Assembly: GCA_007131435.1 (NCBI GenBank)
Contig: SLQM01000188.1
Span: forward strand, 1 to 34,045
Reading direction: 5' to 3'
Source: Syntrophomonadaceae bacterium
GTDB taxonomy: Bacteria; Bacillota; Dethiobacteria; DTU022
Length of the DNA: 34,045 nucleotides
In this document: positions 24,122 to 32,734 of the stretch, piece by piece
Layout of the letters: the number at the start of each line of letters is the position of its first letter
Position numbering within the stretch: the first letter of the stretch is position 1
Program-made: the position numbers and the translations under genes
The notes under the pieces: model-generated
The model's database searches: none
What the model saw: the letters and a program-made list of their open reading frames with translations, nothing else
Told to the model about the DNA's origin: nothing

Positions 24122-24256
24122 ATAACACCCATTTATGAAGGATTGTCAATGATATTATAGCATTATCAGTGAATACCTGTTGAGGGTCCAGCGGCAAACG
24201 CTGCTGTTTTGACGAGCGGTTTGAACTGAAATTGCAAACAACTCCTTTCAGGCACT

Positions 24257-25093
24257 TTAACTATTTTCCTTTGGCGCAGACGGATAGACCGGGCCGGGAC
24301 TGTATTCCACGCTTGGCCTGGAGGTTCGCGGTTGCGGGAACATGCTCATCAGGCTGTATATTTCGCCCGGCATATCGGTATTAACATTGATGCCCATTTC
24401 GGCAATCTGGTCTACATCGATTGGGTAATCGTGGGTCCAGGTTCCCTGGGTCAACTTGTCTGCTGTCGTCTCTGCCTTTTCATCATCCATGTGCTTGGCT
24501 AGCAGCTTTTGAACGGTTATTTTAACTTGCTGTAGGGCTTTGCCTGCCACATCGGCCAGGATAACTGTCTGGTCGTCAATATCCTTGATCGGCTTAGTTT
24601 CCATTACCTTGATCAGCGAGGCGGCGGGGTACTGTCCCAACTGGGGGTCGAGGGGACCTAAAACAGCGTTCTGATCCATTACCAGTTCATCAGCAGCAAG
24701 GGCTATTAAGGTGCCTCCTGACATGGAATAGTGGGGCACAAAAACGGTCACCTTGCCTTCATGACGCAGAAGCGCTTCCGCGATCTGTTCAGATGCTAAT
24801 ACCAGGCCACCGGGGGTATGGATAATTAAATCAATTGGGCAGTCTTTACAGGTAAGGCGAATAGCCGTTAAAACCTGTTCGGAATCTTCGATATTGATGT
24901 AGCGGGTTAACGGAATGCCAAGAATGCTTAAAGCTTCCTGGCGGTGGATAAGAGTGATTACCCTGCTTCCGCGCTTTTTTTCAAGCTCAACCATCTTGCG
25001 GGTGCGCGCCGAGCGCAGCAACTGCTGCTGCAGGTAGGGTGTTAAAGCAGAGATGATGATAAATATCCAGAACAACTGAGACAGGTTTTCCAA
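24257..25093 (-). CDS. SDH-type ClpP-fold membrane serine protease
   Basis: 278 residues, TTG start at 25093 with AAGGAG 9 bases upstream. One N-terminal membrane segment (about 5-24) is followed by a cytosolic-type helix rich in Arg/Lys. Then a ClpP/crotonase-like domain: the oxyanion-region IHTPGGLVLAS (91-101), the Ser nucleophile 125 in HYSMSGGT, and AADELVMDQNAVLGPLDPQ (133-151), matching the serine dehydrogenase proteinase family (SDH_protease, Clp/SppA-like). Such proteins cleave near the membrane. The C-terminus is Pro-rich. It follows the rhomboid protease gene by 69 bases on the same strand, so two membrane proteases may be co-transcribed. Confidence 0.92.
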   Translation of the reverse strand: MENLSQLFWIFIIISALTPYLQQQLLRSARTRKMVELEKKRGSRVITLIHRQEALSILGIPLTRYINIEDSEQVLTAIRLTCKDCPIDLIIHTPGGLVLASEQIAEALLRHEGKVTVFVPHYSMSGGTLIALAADELVMDQNAVLGPLDPQLGQYPAASLIKVMETKPIKDIDDQTVILADVAGKALQQVKITVQKLLAKHMDDEKAETTADKLTQGTWTHDYPIDVDQIAEMGINVNTDMPGEIYSLMSMFPQPRTSRPSVEYSPGPVYPSAPKENS

Positions 25094-25162
25094 TTCAACT
25101 CACTCCTTATACTTTTCACTGCACCAAGTCAATAGTCATGCCAGCCCATTCCAAAGAATGCG

Positions 25163-25840
25163 CTAACAGTAATCGCGCCAGCACTCCCAGAAGGGATCTG
25201 CCTTGTAGATCCTCTTGGGGCGCAGGAATAATACTAACACCAACCCTAAAAAGAAGCCGCCGATATGGGCCCACCAGGCAATGCCTGCCACATCGATAAA
25301 AACATAGAAAAACTGCAGAATAATCCAGTAGCCGAGGTAGATGGGAACAGGTAGCCAGAAGAAAAAAAATATAAATGGTGGAATGATTGTTAAAACACGT
25401 GCTCCAGGGAAGAGCAGCAGGTAAGCCCCGAGTATTCCTGAAACTGCCCCGGAAGCACCAACCATGGGGATAATGCTATCAGGAAGAGCAAATCCCTGGG
25501 TCAGCGCTGCTGCCACGCCGGATAGCAGGTAGAGCAGCGTAAATTTACGAAAACCCAGGCGCCCTTCCACCGCCGGGCCGAAAACCCACAAAAACCAAAC
25601 GTTGCTCAAGAGGTGCATAAACGAGCCGTGCACGAACATGCTCGAAAATATGGTGTAGAATTCACCCACCGGGTTCTGAAAAAAAGCGTAAGGGATGAAG
25701 CCAAAAGCATAAAAAATATCGGCTTGCAGTTCGATACCCAGGGAAAACTGGTAAAAGAAAACAAGGCCGTTTAAAACAATCAGGCCAATTGTAGCTATAG
25801 TGGCGCCATGATAAGTTATGGTATCGCGCAGGGGAAACAT
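25163..25840 (-). CDS. Rhomboid-family intramembrane serine protease
   Basis: 225 residues, six membrane segments. The catalytic dyad is present: Ser 130 in GASGAVSG and His 192 in WWAHIGGFFLG. The conserved FVHGSFMHLLSN and a WR-like EGRLGFRKF loop fit the rhomboid fold. Rhomboids cut transmembrane segments of other membrane proteins. The ribosome site is weak (AGG). It heads the short strand of two membrane proteases. The 290-base stretch upstream carries the AbrB gene's leader on the opposite strand. Confidence 0.94.
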   Translation of the reverse strand: MFPLRDTITYHGATIATIGLIVLNGLVFFYQFSLGIELQADIFYAFGFIPYAFFQNPVGEFYTIFSSMFVHGSFMHLLSNVWFLWVFGPAVEGRLGFRKFTLLYLLSGVAAALTQGFALPDSIIPMVGASGAVSGILGAYLLLFPGARVLTIIPPFIFFFFWLPVPIYLGYWIILQFFYVFIDVAGIAWWAHIGGFFLGLVLVLFLRPKRIYKADPFWECWRDYC

Positions 25841-25951
25841 TTAAAGGGACCTGCCTTTCTATTGCACTTTAAAAGCCTAACGATTTTTATTATATCATAA
25901 TGCCCTACTGGGAGATAATGATCGAAGGAAAGATATAAGTCAATAGATTTG

Positions 25952-26134
25952 TGATATGATATAGCAAACTTTATAAACAGTCCTTCCTCGGCAGGGAGGG
26001 CAGTTTTTTGTATACTGTGACAGGAGCAATCTTCTTGATGAGAATATTCCCCCATCGGAAGAATGTCTCCTGAATGAACAATAAGGTGACATCTGTGAAT
26101 CACCAGTAATAGAAAGAATCTTATTTAAAGGGGT
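25952..26134 (+). promoter_or_regulatory. Structured 5' leader of the AbrB-type permease gene (promoter, early terminator, hairpins)
   Basis: An extended -10 TG-A-TATGAT at 25952-25960 is followed by a terminator-like hairpin CCTTCC (25982-25987) / GGGAGG (25994-25999) and T6 (26004-26009), though no gene ends there. Next comes an interrupted hairpin CAGGAG (26021-26026) ... CTCCTG (26067-26072) containing CTTCTTGATG / CATCGGAAG (26031-26040, 26053-26061), and a third hairpin GGTGA / TCACC (26085-26104). The layout suits transcription attenuation or a small RNA; I match no known riboswitch. Confidence 0.5.
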
Positions 26135-27382
26135 TTGAACAATATCTTTAGTTTTGTCTTAGAAATAGCTCTGCTTTTTGCCCTGGGCTTAATCGGCTGG
26201 TTCCTTCTATCCTTAGTCCGCATGCCTGCATCAGAGGTTTTAGGGCCAGCCCTGCTGATCGGGGCTCTGAGGGTAATGGAAATTGACCTGCCCACTTCTC
26301 CCGGCTTCCTCTTCCAGGGCGCACAGGTAGTAATCGGTATTTTTGTCGGTTCCATGCTGACCAGGGGTACCCTGCGTGAACTAAAGCCAATGGCCCTATC
26401 GGCAATGATTATAGTATCCTGGGCACTTTCTATTGTCTTCTTTATCGGTTTTGCCCTTTCCCGCTATTCCGAACTGGATCTCTACACTGCCATGCTTTCT
26501 GCCAGCATGGGTGGTCTGCCTGAGATTACAGTGATTGCCATCGCCTCGGGAGCAGGAGTGGCTGTAATCGTGATCATGCAACTACTGCGACTGCTGGGCA
26601 CCATATTTATCTTCCCGCTGGTACTGGGTCACATTGACAAAAAAGATAATATGTCAAAAAAAGAAAACTTCGGAGGCTTACCAGGAAAGACTCTTAACCG
26701 CTCTGCTTGCAAGAATGATATTGAAATTAAAAAGGATAGCAACAGAGATCTGGAAGAAAAAGCTAAAAGGGGAAAAATCAGTAATGCTGGTATAAATGCT
26801 AGTTTTATTACATATTACGAAAAGTTAACGGCTCATTTCACTTACGAAAAGCTGGCACATTTTATTTATTCCATCAGGGAGTCCTGGTTACGGGTTATCG
26901 TTACCCTGGTTATCGCTTCGGCGGGAGGTGTTCTGGTTGAGTGGATTGGGGTTCCGGCCGGCCTATTAGTTGGCTCCACCGTTTTTGTCGGCACAGCCTC
27001 TGTTCTTGGGGTACCGGTCAGCAGACTTTCAACCACTCTTTTTAACTTATTGCTGGTCTTGATCGGCATTACAATCGCCGACATCGTTACCCCTGATACT
27101 TTCGCCCCAATGGGCGAAGCAGCTTTTTTGGTACCGATCCTGCTGGCAACAGCCTTCATGTTTGCCACCTCTTTTTTAGTGGCTTGGATAATTTACCGGA
27201 TAACCAGCTGGGATTTTGCTACCAGCTTTCTGGCCGCGGCCCCGGGTGGTTTCACGGTTATGACCGCCCTGGCGATCAAGTATAACCGCGATCCCTTTAA
27301 AGTTTCGATGCTACATCTCTGCAGGCTGCTGTCGATCAACATTTTCATTCCGCTGGTCTTCATGTTTTTGATGAGGCGCTAA
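26135..27382 (+). CDS. AbrB-family membrane protein (PF05145-type permease) with long cytoplasmic insert
   Basis: 415 residues. Two AbrB repeats (about 1-165 and 245-410), each with five or so membrane helices; RMPASEVLGPALLIGALRVM and AMLSASMGGLPEITVIAIAS in the first, GVPAGLLVGSTVFVGTASVL and AAAPGGFTVMTALAIKYN in the second. The family name AbrB comes from ammonia monooxygenase annotation; function is unknown. Between the repeats lies a charged stretch of about 70 residues (about 168-240, KKDNMSKKENFGG onward) that most relatives lack. TTG at 26135 is the only start near the conserved N-terminus, but its SD AAAGGGG is only 1 base away, so the true start is uncertain. Confidence 0.86.
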   Translation: MNNIFSFVLEIALLFALGLIGWFLLSLVRMPASEVLGPALLIGALRVMEIDLPTSPGFLFQGAQVVIGIFVGSMLTRGTLRELKPMALSAMIIVSWALSIVFFIGFALSRYSELDLYTAMLSASMGGLPEITVIAIASGAGVAVIVIMQLLRLLGTIFIFPLVLGHIDKKDNMSKKENFGGLPGKTLNRSACKNDIEIKKDSNRDLEEKAKRGKISNAGINASFITYYEKLTAHFTYEKLAHFIYSIRESWLRVIVTLVIASAGGVLVEWIGVPAGLLVGSTVFVGTASVLGVPVSRLSTTLFNLLLVLIGITIADIVTPDTFAPMGEAAFLVPILLATAFMFATSFLVAWIIYRITSWDFATSFLAAAPGGFTVMTALAIKYNRDPFKVSMLHLCRLLSINIFIPLVFMFLMRR

Positions 27383-27412
27383 AACGCGCCGTGAGAATAA
27401 TCTCACGGCGCG
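27381..27412. terminator. Terminator of the formate dehydrogenase operon
   Basis: Twelve-bp stem CGCGCCGTGAGA (27385-27396) / TCTCACGGCGCG (27401-27412), loop ATAA. On the minus strand it is followed by TTTT (complement of 27381-27384). It also lies just past the convergent AbrB stop. Confidence 0.8.
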
Positions 27413-27441
27413 CATTAATAATCACTCCCGATAACCAACAC

Positions 27442-30114
27442 TCAGGCTTTTTCGATGCTGATGGCGCAAACCTTTGTCTCCGGCGTTTTGGCTACCGGAT
27501 CGAGGGCCGAGCTGGTCAGTAAGTTGGTCGGACACTCGGCAAAGTGGAAACTTAAAGCAGCTACTCCGGGTTGGCTACGCCTGGTAATCCTGGCCTTTAC
27601 TTCCAGTTCACCGCGTCGTGATTTTACCTTAACCAGGTCGCCGTCTGCAATGCCCATCCTCTCGGCATCAGCCGGGTTGATCTTGATATGTTCGCCACCG
27701 CTCAGCTCATCCAGCCCCTCTGAATAACGGGTCATGGTACTGTGGAACTGGTAGAGGCTGCGCTCGGTGGTCAGGATCAAGGGAAAGTCAAAATCACAGC
27801 AATCTTCAGAAGGCCTGTAGGAAAGTGGCATCAGCTTGCCCTTGCCGGACGGGGTATTGAACTTTTCCGTATGAAGGACCGGGGTGCCCGGGTGATCTTC
27901 TGCCGGGCAGGGCCACTGGATTCCACCATGCTCAAGTCGCTCGTAAGTAATTCCGGCATAGCTGGGGGTAACCGCAGAAATCTCCCTGAAAATATCGGCT
28001 GCGCTGTTGTAGGCAAAACCTTCAGCTCCCATTTCATTGGCGATGGCGCTGATAATCCACCAGTCTGGTTTCGCTTCACCGACCGGTTCAATAACCTTGC
28101 GTACCCGCTGCACGCGGCGCTCGGTATTGACAAAAGTGCCGTTTTTCTCGGCAAAAGAAGCTGCCGGAAGAACAACATCTGCCTTCTGGGCGGTTTCGTT
28201 CAGGAATATATCCTGGACAACGAAGAATTCCAGCTTTTCCATCGCCTCGATGGAATGCGAGGCATTGGCCTCAGTCAGCACCGGGTTTTCGCCAACCAGG
28301 TAAAGGGCTTTGACATCGTTCCTGTAGGCGGCATCGAAAATCTCAGTGTGGGTGAGGCCCGGTTTGGGGTTCAGCTCAATTTTCCAGCTGCCCTCAAATT
28401 TTTGCCTTGCCCCTTCATCTTCTACCTTCTGGTAACCGGTGTAAACGTTGGGCAGCGAACCCATGTCGCAGGCGCCCTGCACGTTGTTCTGTCCGCGCAG
28501 GGGATTAACCCCGCCAGAAATGTTGCCCAGGTTACCGGTAATCAGGGCCAGGTTGCTTAAGGCCAGCACGTTGTCCGTGCCGTGGGAATGCTGGGTAATA
28601 CCCATGCAGTAGAGCAGCGATGCCGGGCTGTTCTGGGCATACATTCTTGCCGCTTCAACTATTTTTTCTTCCGGTACGCCGGTTATATCGCTGACAAAAT
28701 CAAGGCTAAACTCCGAGAGCGATTCTTTAAAGGCCTCAAAGTTTTCAGTGCGCTCCTCTATATATTGCTGGTTGTGCAGCCCTTCCTCGACAATCACGCG
28801 GGCCATGCCCATCAGCAGGGCAACGTCGCTGCCCGGCCTGATCTGGAGGAAAAGATCGGCAAAGCGGACCAGCGGAACTTCCTGCGGATTCGCAACAATC
28901 AGCTTTGCCCCGCGGCGCACCGCTTTTTTAACCTGGTAGCCAATAATCGGGTGCGCCTCGGTAGTGCTTGTGCCGATAGCCATGATGCAGGCTGAATCGG
29001 ATACTTCACCAATCGTGTTGGTCATTGCCCCGCTGCCCAGTGTAGTGGCCAGACCGGCCACGGTGGGAGCGTGTCAGAGACGGGCGCAGTGATCGATATT
29101 GTTGGTGCCCATCACCGCGCGGGTAAATTTCTGCAGCACATAGTTATCTTCCACGGTGCACTTGGCTGAAGCAATAGTTGCGAACTGGTCACCTTTATAC
29201 TGGCCAAGTTTTTCGGAAATCAGTGAAATGGCCTCTTCCCAGCTGGCTTCAACAAGCTCACCGTCCCTGCGGATCAGCGGGGTGGTAAGGCGCTCGGGGG
29301 AATTAACAAAACTGAGGCCATAGCGCCCCTTAACGCAGAGGCTGCCGCCGCTGACCGGGCTGTCCTCCACCGCCGTGGAGCTGACAAGTTTGCCGCCTCT
29401 GGCCCCGACCAGGATGTTGCAGCCGCAGCCGCAGAAGGGGCAGACCGTTTCAACTTCGTAGGTCGGTTCAATCGCCTTTTGAGGAACAAGTGCCCCAACA
29501 GGGCAGCGCGACACACACTCGCCGCAGGTGACACAGGTGGAATCGATAATCGGCTTGTCGCCAAGCACGCTGATCCGCGTTTCAATACCGCGGAAGGCGA
29601 AATCGATACATTCATCGCCCTGGATCTCTTCACAGGTGCGCACGCAAATGCCGCATAAAACACATTTGTTCATATCACGCTGGTAATAGGGGTTTGAATC
29701 ATCAATCGGAAAATCGAGCGCCGGTGCGCGCATGGCGCTAATCCGCTCTTCATCGATCCCGACGTAGCGGGTCAACTCCTGCAGTTTACAGTAGCTATTC
29801 TTGGCGCAGTTCTGGCAGTCGTAATCATGGTGAAGAATGAGCAGTTCCATGTTTACCTTGCGGGTCATATCCAGCTCTTCGCTGGAAGTGGTAACCACCA
29901 TTCCTTCTTCTACCGGGGTCATACAGGATACTGTCGGCCGGCGCCCTTCAATTTCAACCAGGCAAACCCTGCAGATGCCGACCGAGGTCAGGTCTTGATG
30001 ATCGCAGAGGTGGGGAATATAGATGCCGTTCTCCAGGGCTGCCCTCAATATAGAGGTGCCCTTTTCCGCCTTTATCTCCACACCATCTATGGTTAAGGTA
30101 ATTAACTCTGACAT
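27442..30114 (-). CDS. fdhA: Formate dehydrogenase catalytic subunit, selenocysteine-containing
   Basis: 890 residues with Sec. TGA at 29076-29074 (codon 347) is the Sec codon: the frame runs NIDHCARL-U-HAPTVAGLA, the invariant active-site sequence of formate dehydrogenases. A SECIS hairpin follows. Domains: [2Fe-2S] ferredoxin (about 1-80; Cys 37, 48, 51, 64), His-Cys 4Fe-4S (HHDYDCQNCAKNSYC, about 94-108), two 4Fe-4S clusters (CVLCGICVRTC, about 149-159; CVTCGECVSRC), a molybdopterin-domain 4Fe-4S cluster (CPFCGCGC, about 225-232), then molybdopterin domains and the C-terminal dinucleotide-binding domain (about 780-890). It oxidises formate or reduces CO2 and passes electrons along the clusters to the NuoF-like subunit. 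The start overlaps the NuoF stop by 13 bases. Without Sec decoding the gene looks like two pieces. Confidence 0.95.
29045..29061 (-). promoter_or_regulatory. Bacterial SECIS element of fdhA
   Basis: Minus strand GTGGCC (29061-29056), loop GGTCT (29055-29051), GGCCAC (29050-29045): perfect 6-bp stem, apical loop beginning 19 bases after the UGA. The loop resembles the AGGTCT loop of Escherichia coli fdhF. Confidence 0.85.
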
Positions 30115-31955
30115 TTACAACCCTCCTCGCATACTTCAACTTCTTCTTCAGTCTTTAAACCCTCCGAGACAACCACTACTGCGCTCACTTTCTTCGGGCA
30201 GGCATCGAAACAGGCTGAGCACTGGGTGCAAAGCTCCTGGTCGATCTCGTGCGGTTGTTTCTTTTCCCCTGTAATTGCATCGACCGGGCAGGCCTTGATG
30301 CAGCGCTGGCAGCCTATACACTTTTCAGCATCAATGTAGTACTGCAGGAGGGGCTTACAGACCAGGGCAGGGCAGCGTTTCTCGTTAACGTGTGCTTCGT
30401 ACTCGTCGCGGAAGTAGCGCAGCGTGGTGAGAACCGGGTTGGGCGCAGTCTGGCCCAGGCCACACATTGAGCCTTTCTTCACCGCCGTGGCCAACTCTTC
30501 GAGCAAAGCAACGTCTTCTGGTTTACCGCGCCCCTCGGTTATATCCTCTAAAATATCGTACATCTGGTTTGTGCCGATCCGGCAGGGGATACACTGCCCG
30601 CAGGATTCTTTCTTGGTGAAACTTAAGAAATAGCGAGCCAGGTCGACCATGCAGGTATCTTCGTCAACCACAACCAGTCCACCGGAACCCATCATCGCCC
30701 CGGCAGCGGTCAGGGAATCGAAGTCAATCGGCAGATCGAGGTGTTCTTCTGGTATACAGCCACCCGAAGGTCCGCCGATCTGGGCTGCCTTGAATTTCTT
30801 GCCAAACCTGATTCCGCCGCCGATATCGAAAACGACCTCGCGGATGGTGATACCCATGGGCACTTCCACCAGGCCGGTATTGTTAACCTTGCCGGTCAGG
30901 GCAAAAACCTTGGTCCCCTTACTGCCCTCGGTGCCGACGGAAGCAAACTGCTCGGCGCCGCGGCGCAAAATTAGCGGCACGTTGGCTAATGTTTCCACGT
31001 TGTTGATCACAGTTGGCTTGTTCCAGAGTCCCTCGACTGCAGGAAATGGCGGGCGGTGACGGGGCACGCCTCTTCTACCCTCGATTGAGGCAAGAAGTGC
31101 AGTTTCTTCACCGCAAACGAAAGCACCTGCTCCTTCCTTGATTTTCACCTTGAAGTTAAAACCAAATCCTAAAATATTTTCACCCAGCATGCCGTATTCT
31201 TCAGCCTGCCTGATAGCGGTGCGCAGGCGCTGGATAGCCAGTGGGTACTCGGAACGGACATAGATATAGCCTTCATCAGCATTTATTGCCTGGCCGGTAA
31301 TCATCATCCCTTCCAAAACAGCGTGGGGATCGCCTTCGAGCAGGGAACGGTCCATGAAGGCCCCGGGATCGCCTTCGTCAGCGTTACAGACAACATACTT
31401 TTTAGCTCCCTCACTGCTCAGGCAAAACTGCCACTTCATCCCGGTAGGGAAACCTGCTCCACCGCGGCCACGTAGGCCGGAGCTTTTAATTTCTTCAACC
31501 ACCTCAGACGGCTCCATCTTCAGGGCATTTTTAAGACCCAGGTAACCGCCTCGTATTATATATTCGTCTATATTTTCAGGGTCTATAACCCCGCAGTTGC
31601 GCAGCGCCAGGCGCTGCTGCTTGCTATAAAACATGATCTTATCATGGTTAATAACAATTTCCTCCGATACAGGGTCCTTGTAGAGCAGGCGCTCCACCAT
31701 GTTGCCCTTTATCAGGTATTCTTCAACTAATTCAGGTACATCTTCAGCCTGGACCCCGCAGTAGAATACATCTTCAGGGAAAACGATAAAAAGCGGGCCC
31801 TTTTCACAGAAGCCGTGACAACCGGACATGATGATCCGCACTTTATCCTGCAGGTTGTGTTCCTGCAAAGATTTTATAAGCGCTTCCTGGACCTTGTCAG
31901 CGCCCGAGGAGATACAGCCCGTTCCGGCACAGATCAGAATATGTCTTTCATACAC
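30102..31955 (-). CDS. NuoF-like NADH/FMN/Fe-S subunit of the formate dehydrogenase (HydB/FdhB type)
   Basis: 617 residues from GTG 31955 (AGGAG 12 bases upstream); TTG at 31976 sits before the ribosome site. Domains: N-terminal thioredoxin-like [2Fe-2S] (about 5-90; ILICAGTGC, MSGCHGFCEKGP), then the NuoF core with FMN/NADH-binding GRGGAGFPTG (about 160) and GAGAFVCGEETALLASIEG, the 4Fe-4S motif ESCGQCIPCRIG, and two C-terminal ferredoxin clusters (CIGCQRCIKACP and CTQCSACFDACP). This arrangement is that of HydB-type subunits, which exchange electrons between NAD(H) and other clusters, sometimes by electron bifurcation with ferredoxin. It joins the Sec catalytic subunit to NAD. Confidence 0.95.
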   Translation of the reverse strand: MYERHILICAGTGCISSGADKVQEALIKSLQEHNLQDKVRIIMSGCHGFCEKGPLFIVFPEDVFYCGVQAEDVPELVEEYLIKGNMVERLLYKDPVSEEIVINHDKIMFYSKQQRLALRNCGVIDPENIDEYIIRGGYLGLKNALKMEPSEVVEEIKSSGLRGRGGAGFPTGMKWQFCLSSEGAKKYVVCNADEGDPGAFMDRSLLEGDPHAVLEGMMITGQAINADEGYIYVRSEYPLAIQRLRTAIRQAEEYGMLGENILGFGFNFKVKIKEGAGAFVCGEETALLASIEGRRGVPRHRPPFPAVEGLWNKPTVINNVETLANVPLILRRGAEQFASVGTEGSKGTKVFALTGKVNNTGLVEVPMGITIREVVFDIGGGIRFGKKFKAAQIGGPSGGCIPEEHLDLPIDFDSLTAAGAMMGSGGLVVVDEDTCMVDLARYFLSFTKKESCGQCIPCRIGTNQMYDILEDITEGRGKPEDVALLEELATAVKKGSMCGLGQTAPNPVLTTLRYFRDEYEAHVNEKRCPALVCKPLLQYYIDAEKCIGCQRCIKACPVDAITGEKKQPHEIDQELCTQCSACFDACPKKVSAVVVVSEGLKTEEEVEVCEEGCKCQS

Positions 31956-31994
31956 TTTGGTCTTCTCTCCTTTCAATAAACATGGGAATTATAT

Positions 31995-32174
31995 TTAGTG
32001 TTCCCGGAAAGCGGAACTGTGTGAATATTTTTCAACTATCTCCTGGCGGGCTTTTTTGCAGGGCTCGCTTTCATGGCAGAGCGGCCCTTCCAGGCAGCAC
32101 TCCACAAAGACATCACACCGCTTTTCTTCACTGTTGAAGCATTTCTCACAGCAGTGATCGATGAATTTTTCCAC
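31995..32174 (-). CDS. Small Cys-rich protein in the formate dehydrogenase operon, family unknown
   Basis: 59 residues. GTG at 32174 directly follows the NuoE stop (TAA-GTG) with GGGGGG about 10 bases before it; it ends 39 bases before the NuoF start codon. It has eight cysteines: 8, 9, 12, 20, 26, 27, 33 and 39, giving HCCEKC, then C, then ECC, C and PC. The spacing suggests a metal or Fe-S site rather than disulfides in an anaerobe's cytoplasm. The rest is acidic and helical (KARQEIVEKYS). The position between the NuoE and NuoF genes points to a role in assembly or electron transfer of the complex (inference). Too short for a 60-residue ORF filter. Confidence 0.8.
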   Translation of the reverse strand: MEKFIDHCCEKCFNSEEKRCDVFVECCLEGPLCHESEPCKKARQEIVEKYSHSSAFREH

Positions 32175-32648
32175 TTATGCTTCCCCCCCTTCCGCATCTT
32201 CGCCGAAGGTTGCCAGAATTTTTTTCATTTTATCGGGATCTAGCTTGCCGAAGGTGGTTTTGTCAATGGTCATCACGGGAGCCAGGCCGCAGGCCCCGAT
32301 ACAGGCCACTTCTTCATAGGTAAACTTCATGTCTTCGGTTGTGCCGTTTACCTCTACATCCAGCTCAGTCTTGATCCTGTCGGCAATCTTGCTGGCCCCG
32401 CGCACGTGGCAGGCCGTTCCGCAGCAAAGGCGGATTATATGATTACCCCGGGGTTGGAGGTGAAAGCGGGCATAAAAGGTTGCCACGCCGAATACTTTAC
32501 TTTCAGGCACCCGCACAAAACGAGCCACTTCGCGCATTGCTTCCTCGGGTAGGTAGCCTATCTCTTCCTGCACATCCTGCAGGACGGGGATCAATTCATT
32601 TTTTTCGCCCTTGTATGAAGCAAATACTGTATTTAATTGTTCTTCCAT
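32175..32648 (-). CDS. NuoE-like [2Fe-2S] subunit of the formate dehydrogenase (HydC type)
   Basis: 157 residues from the second of two tandem ATGs (32648), which has GGGAG 7 bases before it; the first, at 32651, is 4 bases from the site. The thioredoxin-like [2Fe-2S] fold is clear: VLQDVQEEIGYLP, FGVATFYARFHL, the cluster ligands CCGTACHVRGA (cysteines 75-80) and EEVACIGACGLAPVM. It carries electrons between the NuoF-like flavin subunit and the rest of the complex. First gene of the four-gene operon NuoE - Cys-rich - NuoF - FdhA. An odd 17-base palindrome lies 31 bases upstream. Confidence 0.95.
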   Translation of the reverse strand: MEEQLNTVFASYKGEKNELIPVLQDVQEEIGYLPEEAMREVARFVRVPESKVFGVATFYARFHLQPRGNHIIRLCCGTACHVRGASKIADRIKTELDVEVNGTTEDMKFTYEEVACIGACGLAPVMTIDKTTFGKLDPDKMKKILATFGEDAEGGEA

Positions 32649-32678
32649 CATTTCACTCCCTTTAGTGCATATTCTTGG

Positions 32679-32695
32679 TTTAAGGCGGCCTTAAA
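32679..32695. promoter_or_regulatory. Perfect palindrome upstream of the formate dehydrogenase operon, possible operator
   Basis: TTTAAGGC-G-GCCTTAAA, a 17-base perfect dyad 31 bases before the NuoE ATG. No convincing -35/-10 pair was identified around it. In the 340-base gap (32652-32992) only this, a coding-like remnant (32735-32872) and the ferritin promoter are seen. Confidence 0.45.
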
Positions 32696-32734
32696 ATTTA
32701 ATCCCTCTTTGTCAGGTTAAGCCCGATACTATAA

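Noticed and set aside
24187..24210. CAGCG...CGCTG hairpin followed by TTTT
   Set aside because: The stem has only five base pairs and no gene ends nearby that needs it, so it is too weak to call as a terminator.
25816..26103. 95-codon minus-strand ORF upstream of the AbrB gene
   Set aside because: It overlaps the start of the rhomboid gene, has no ribosome site, contains unlikely Cys/His-rich sequence and lies opposite the structured AbrB leader.
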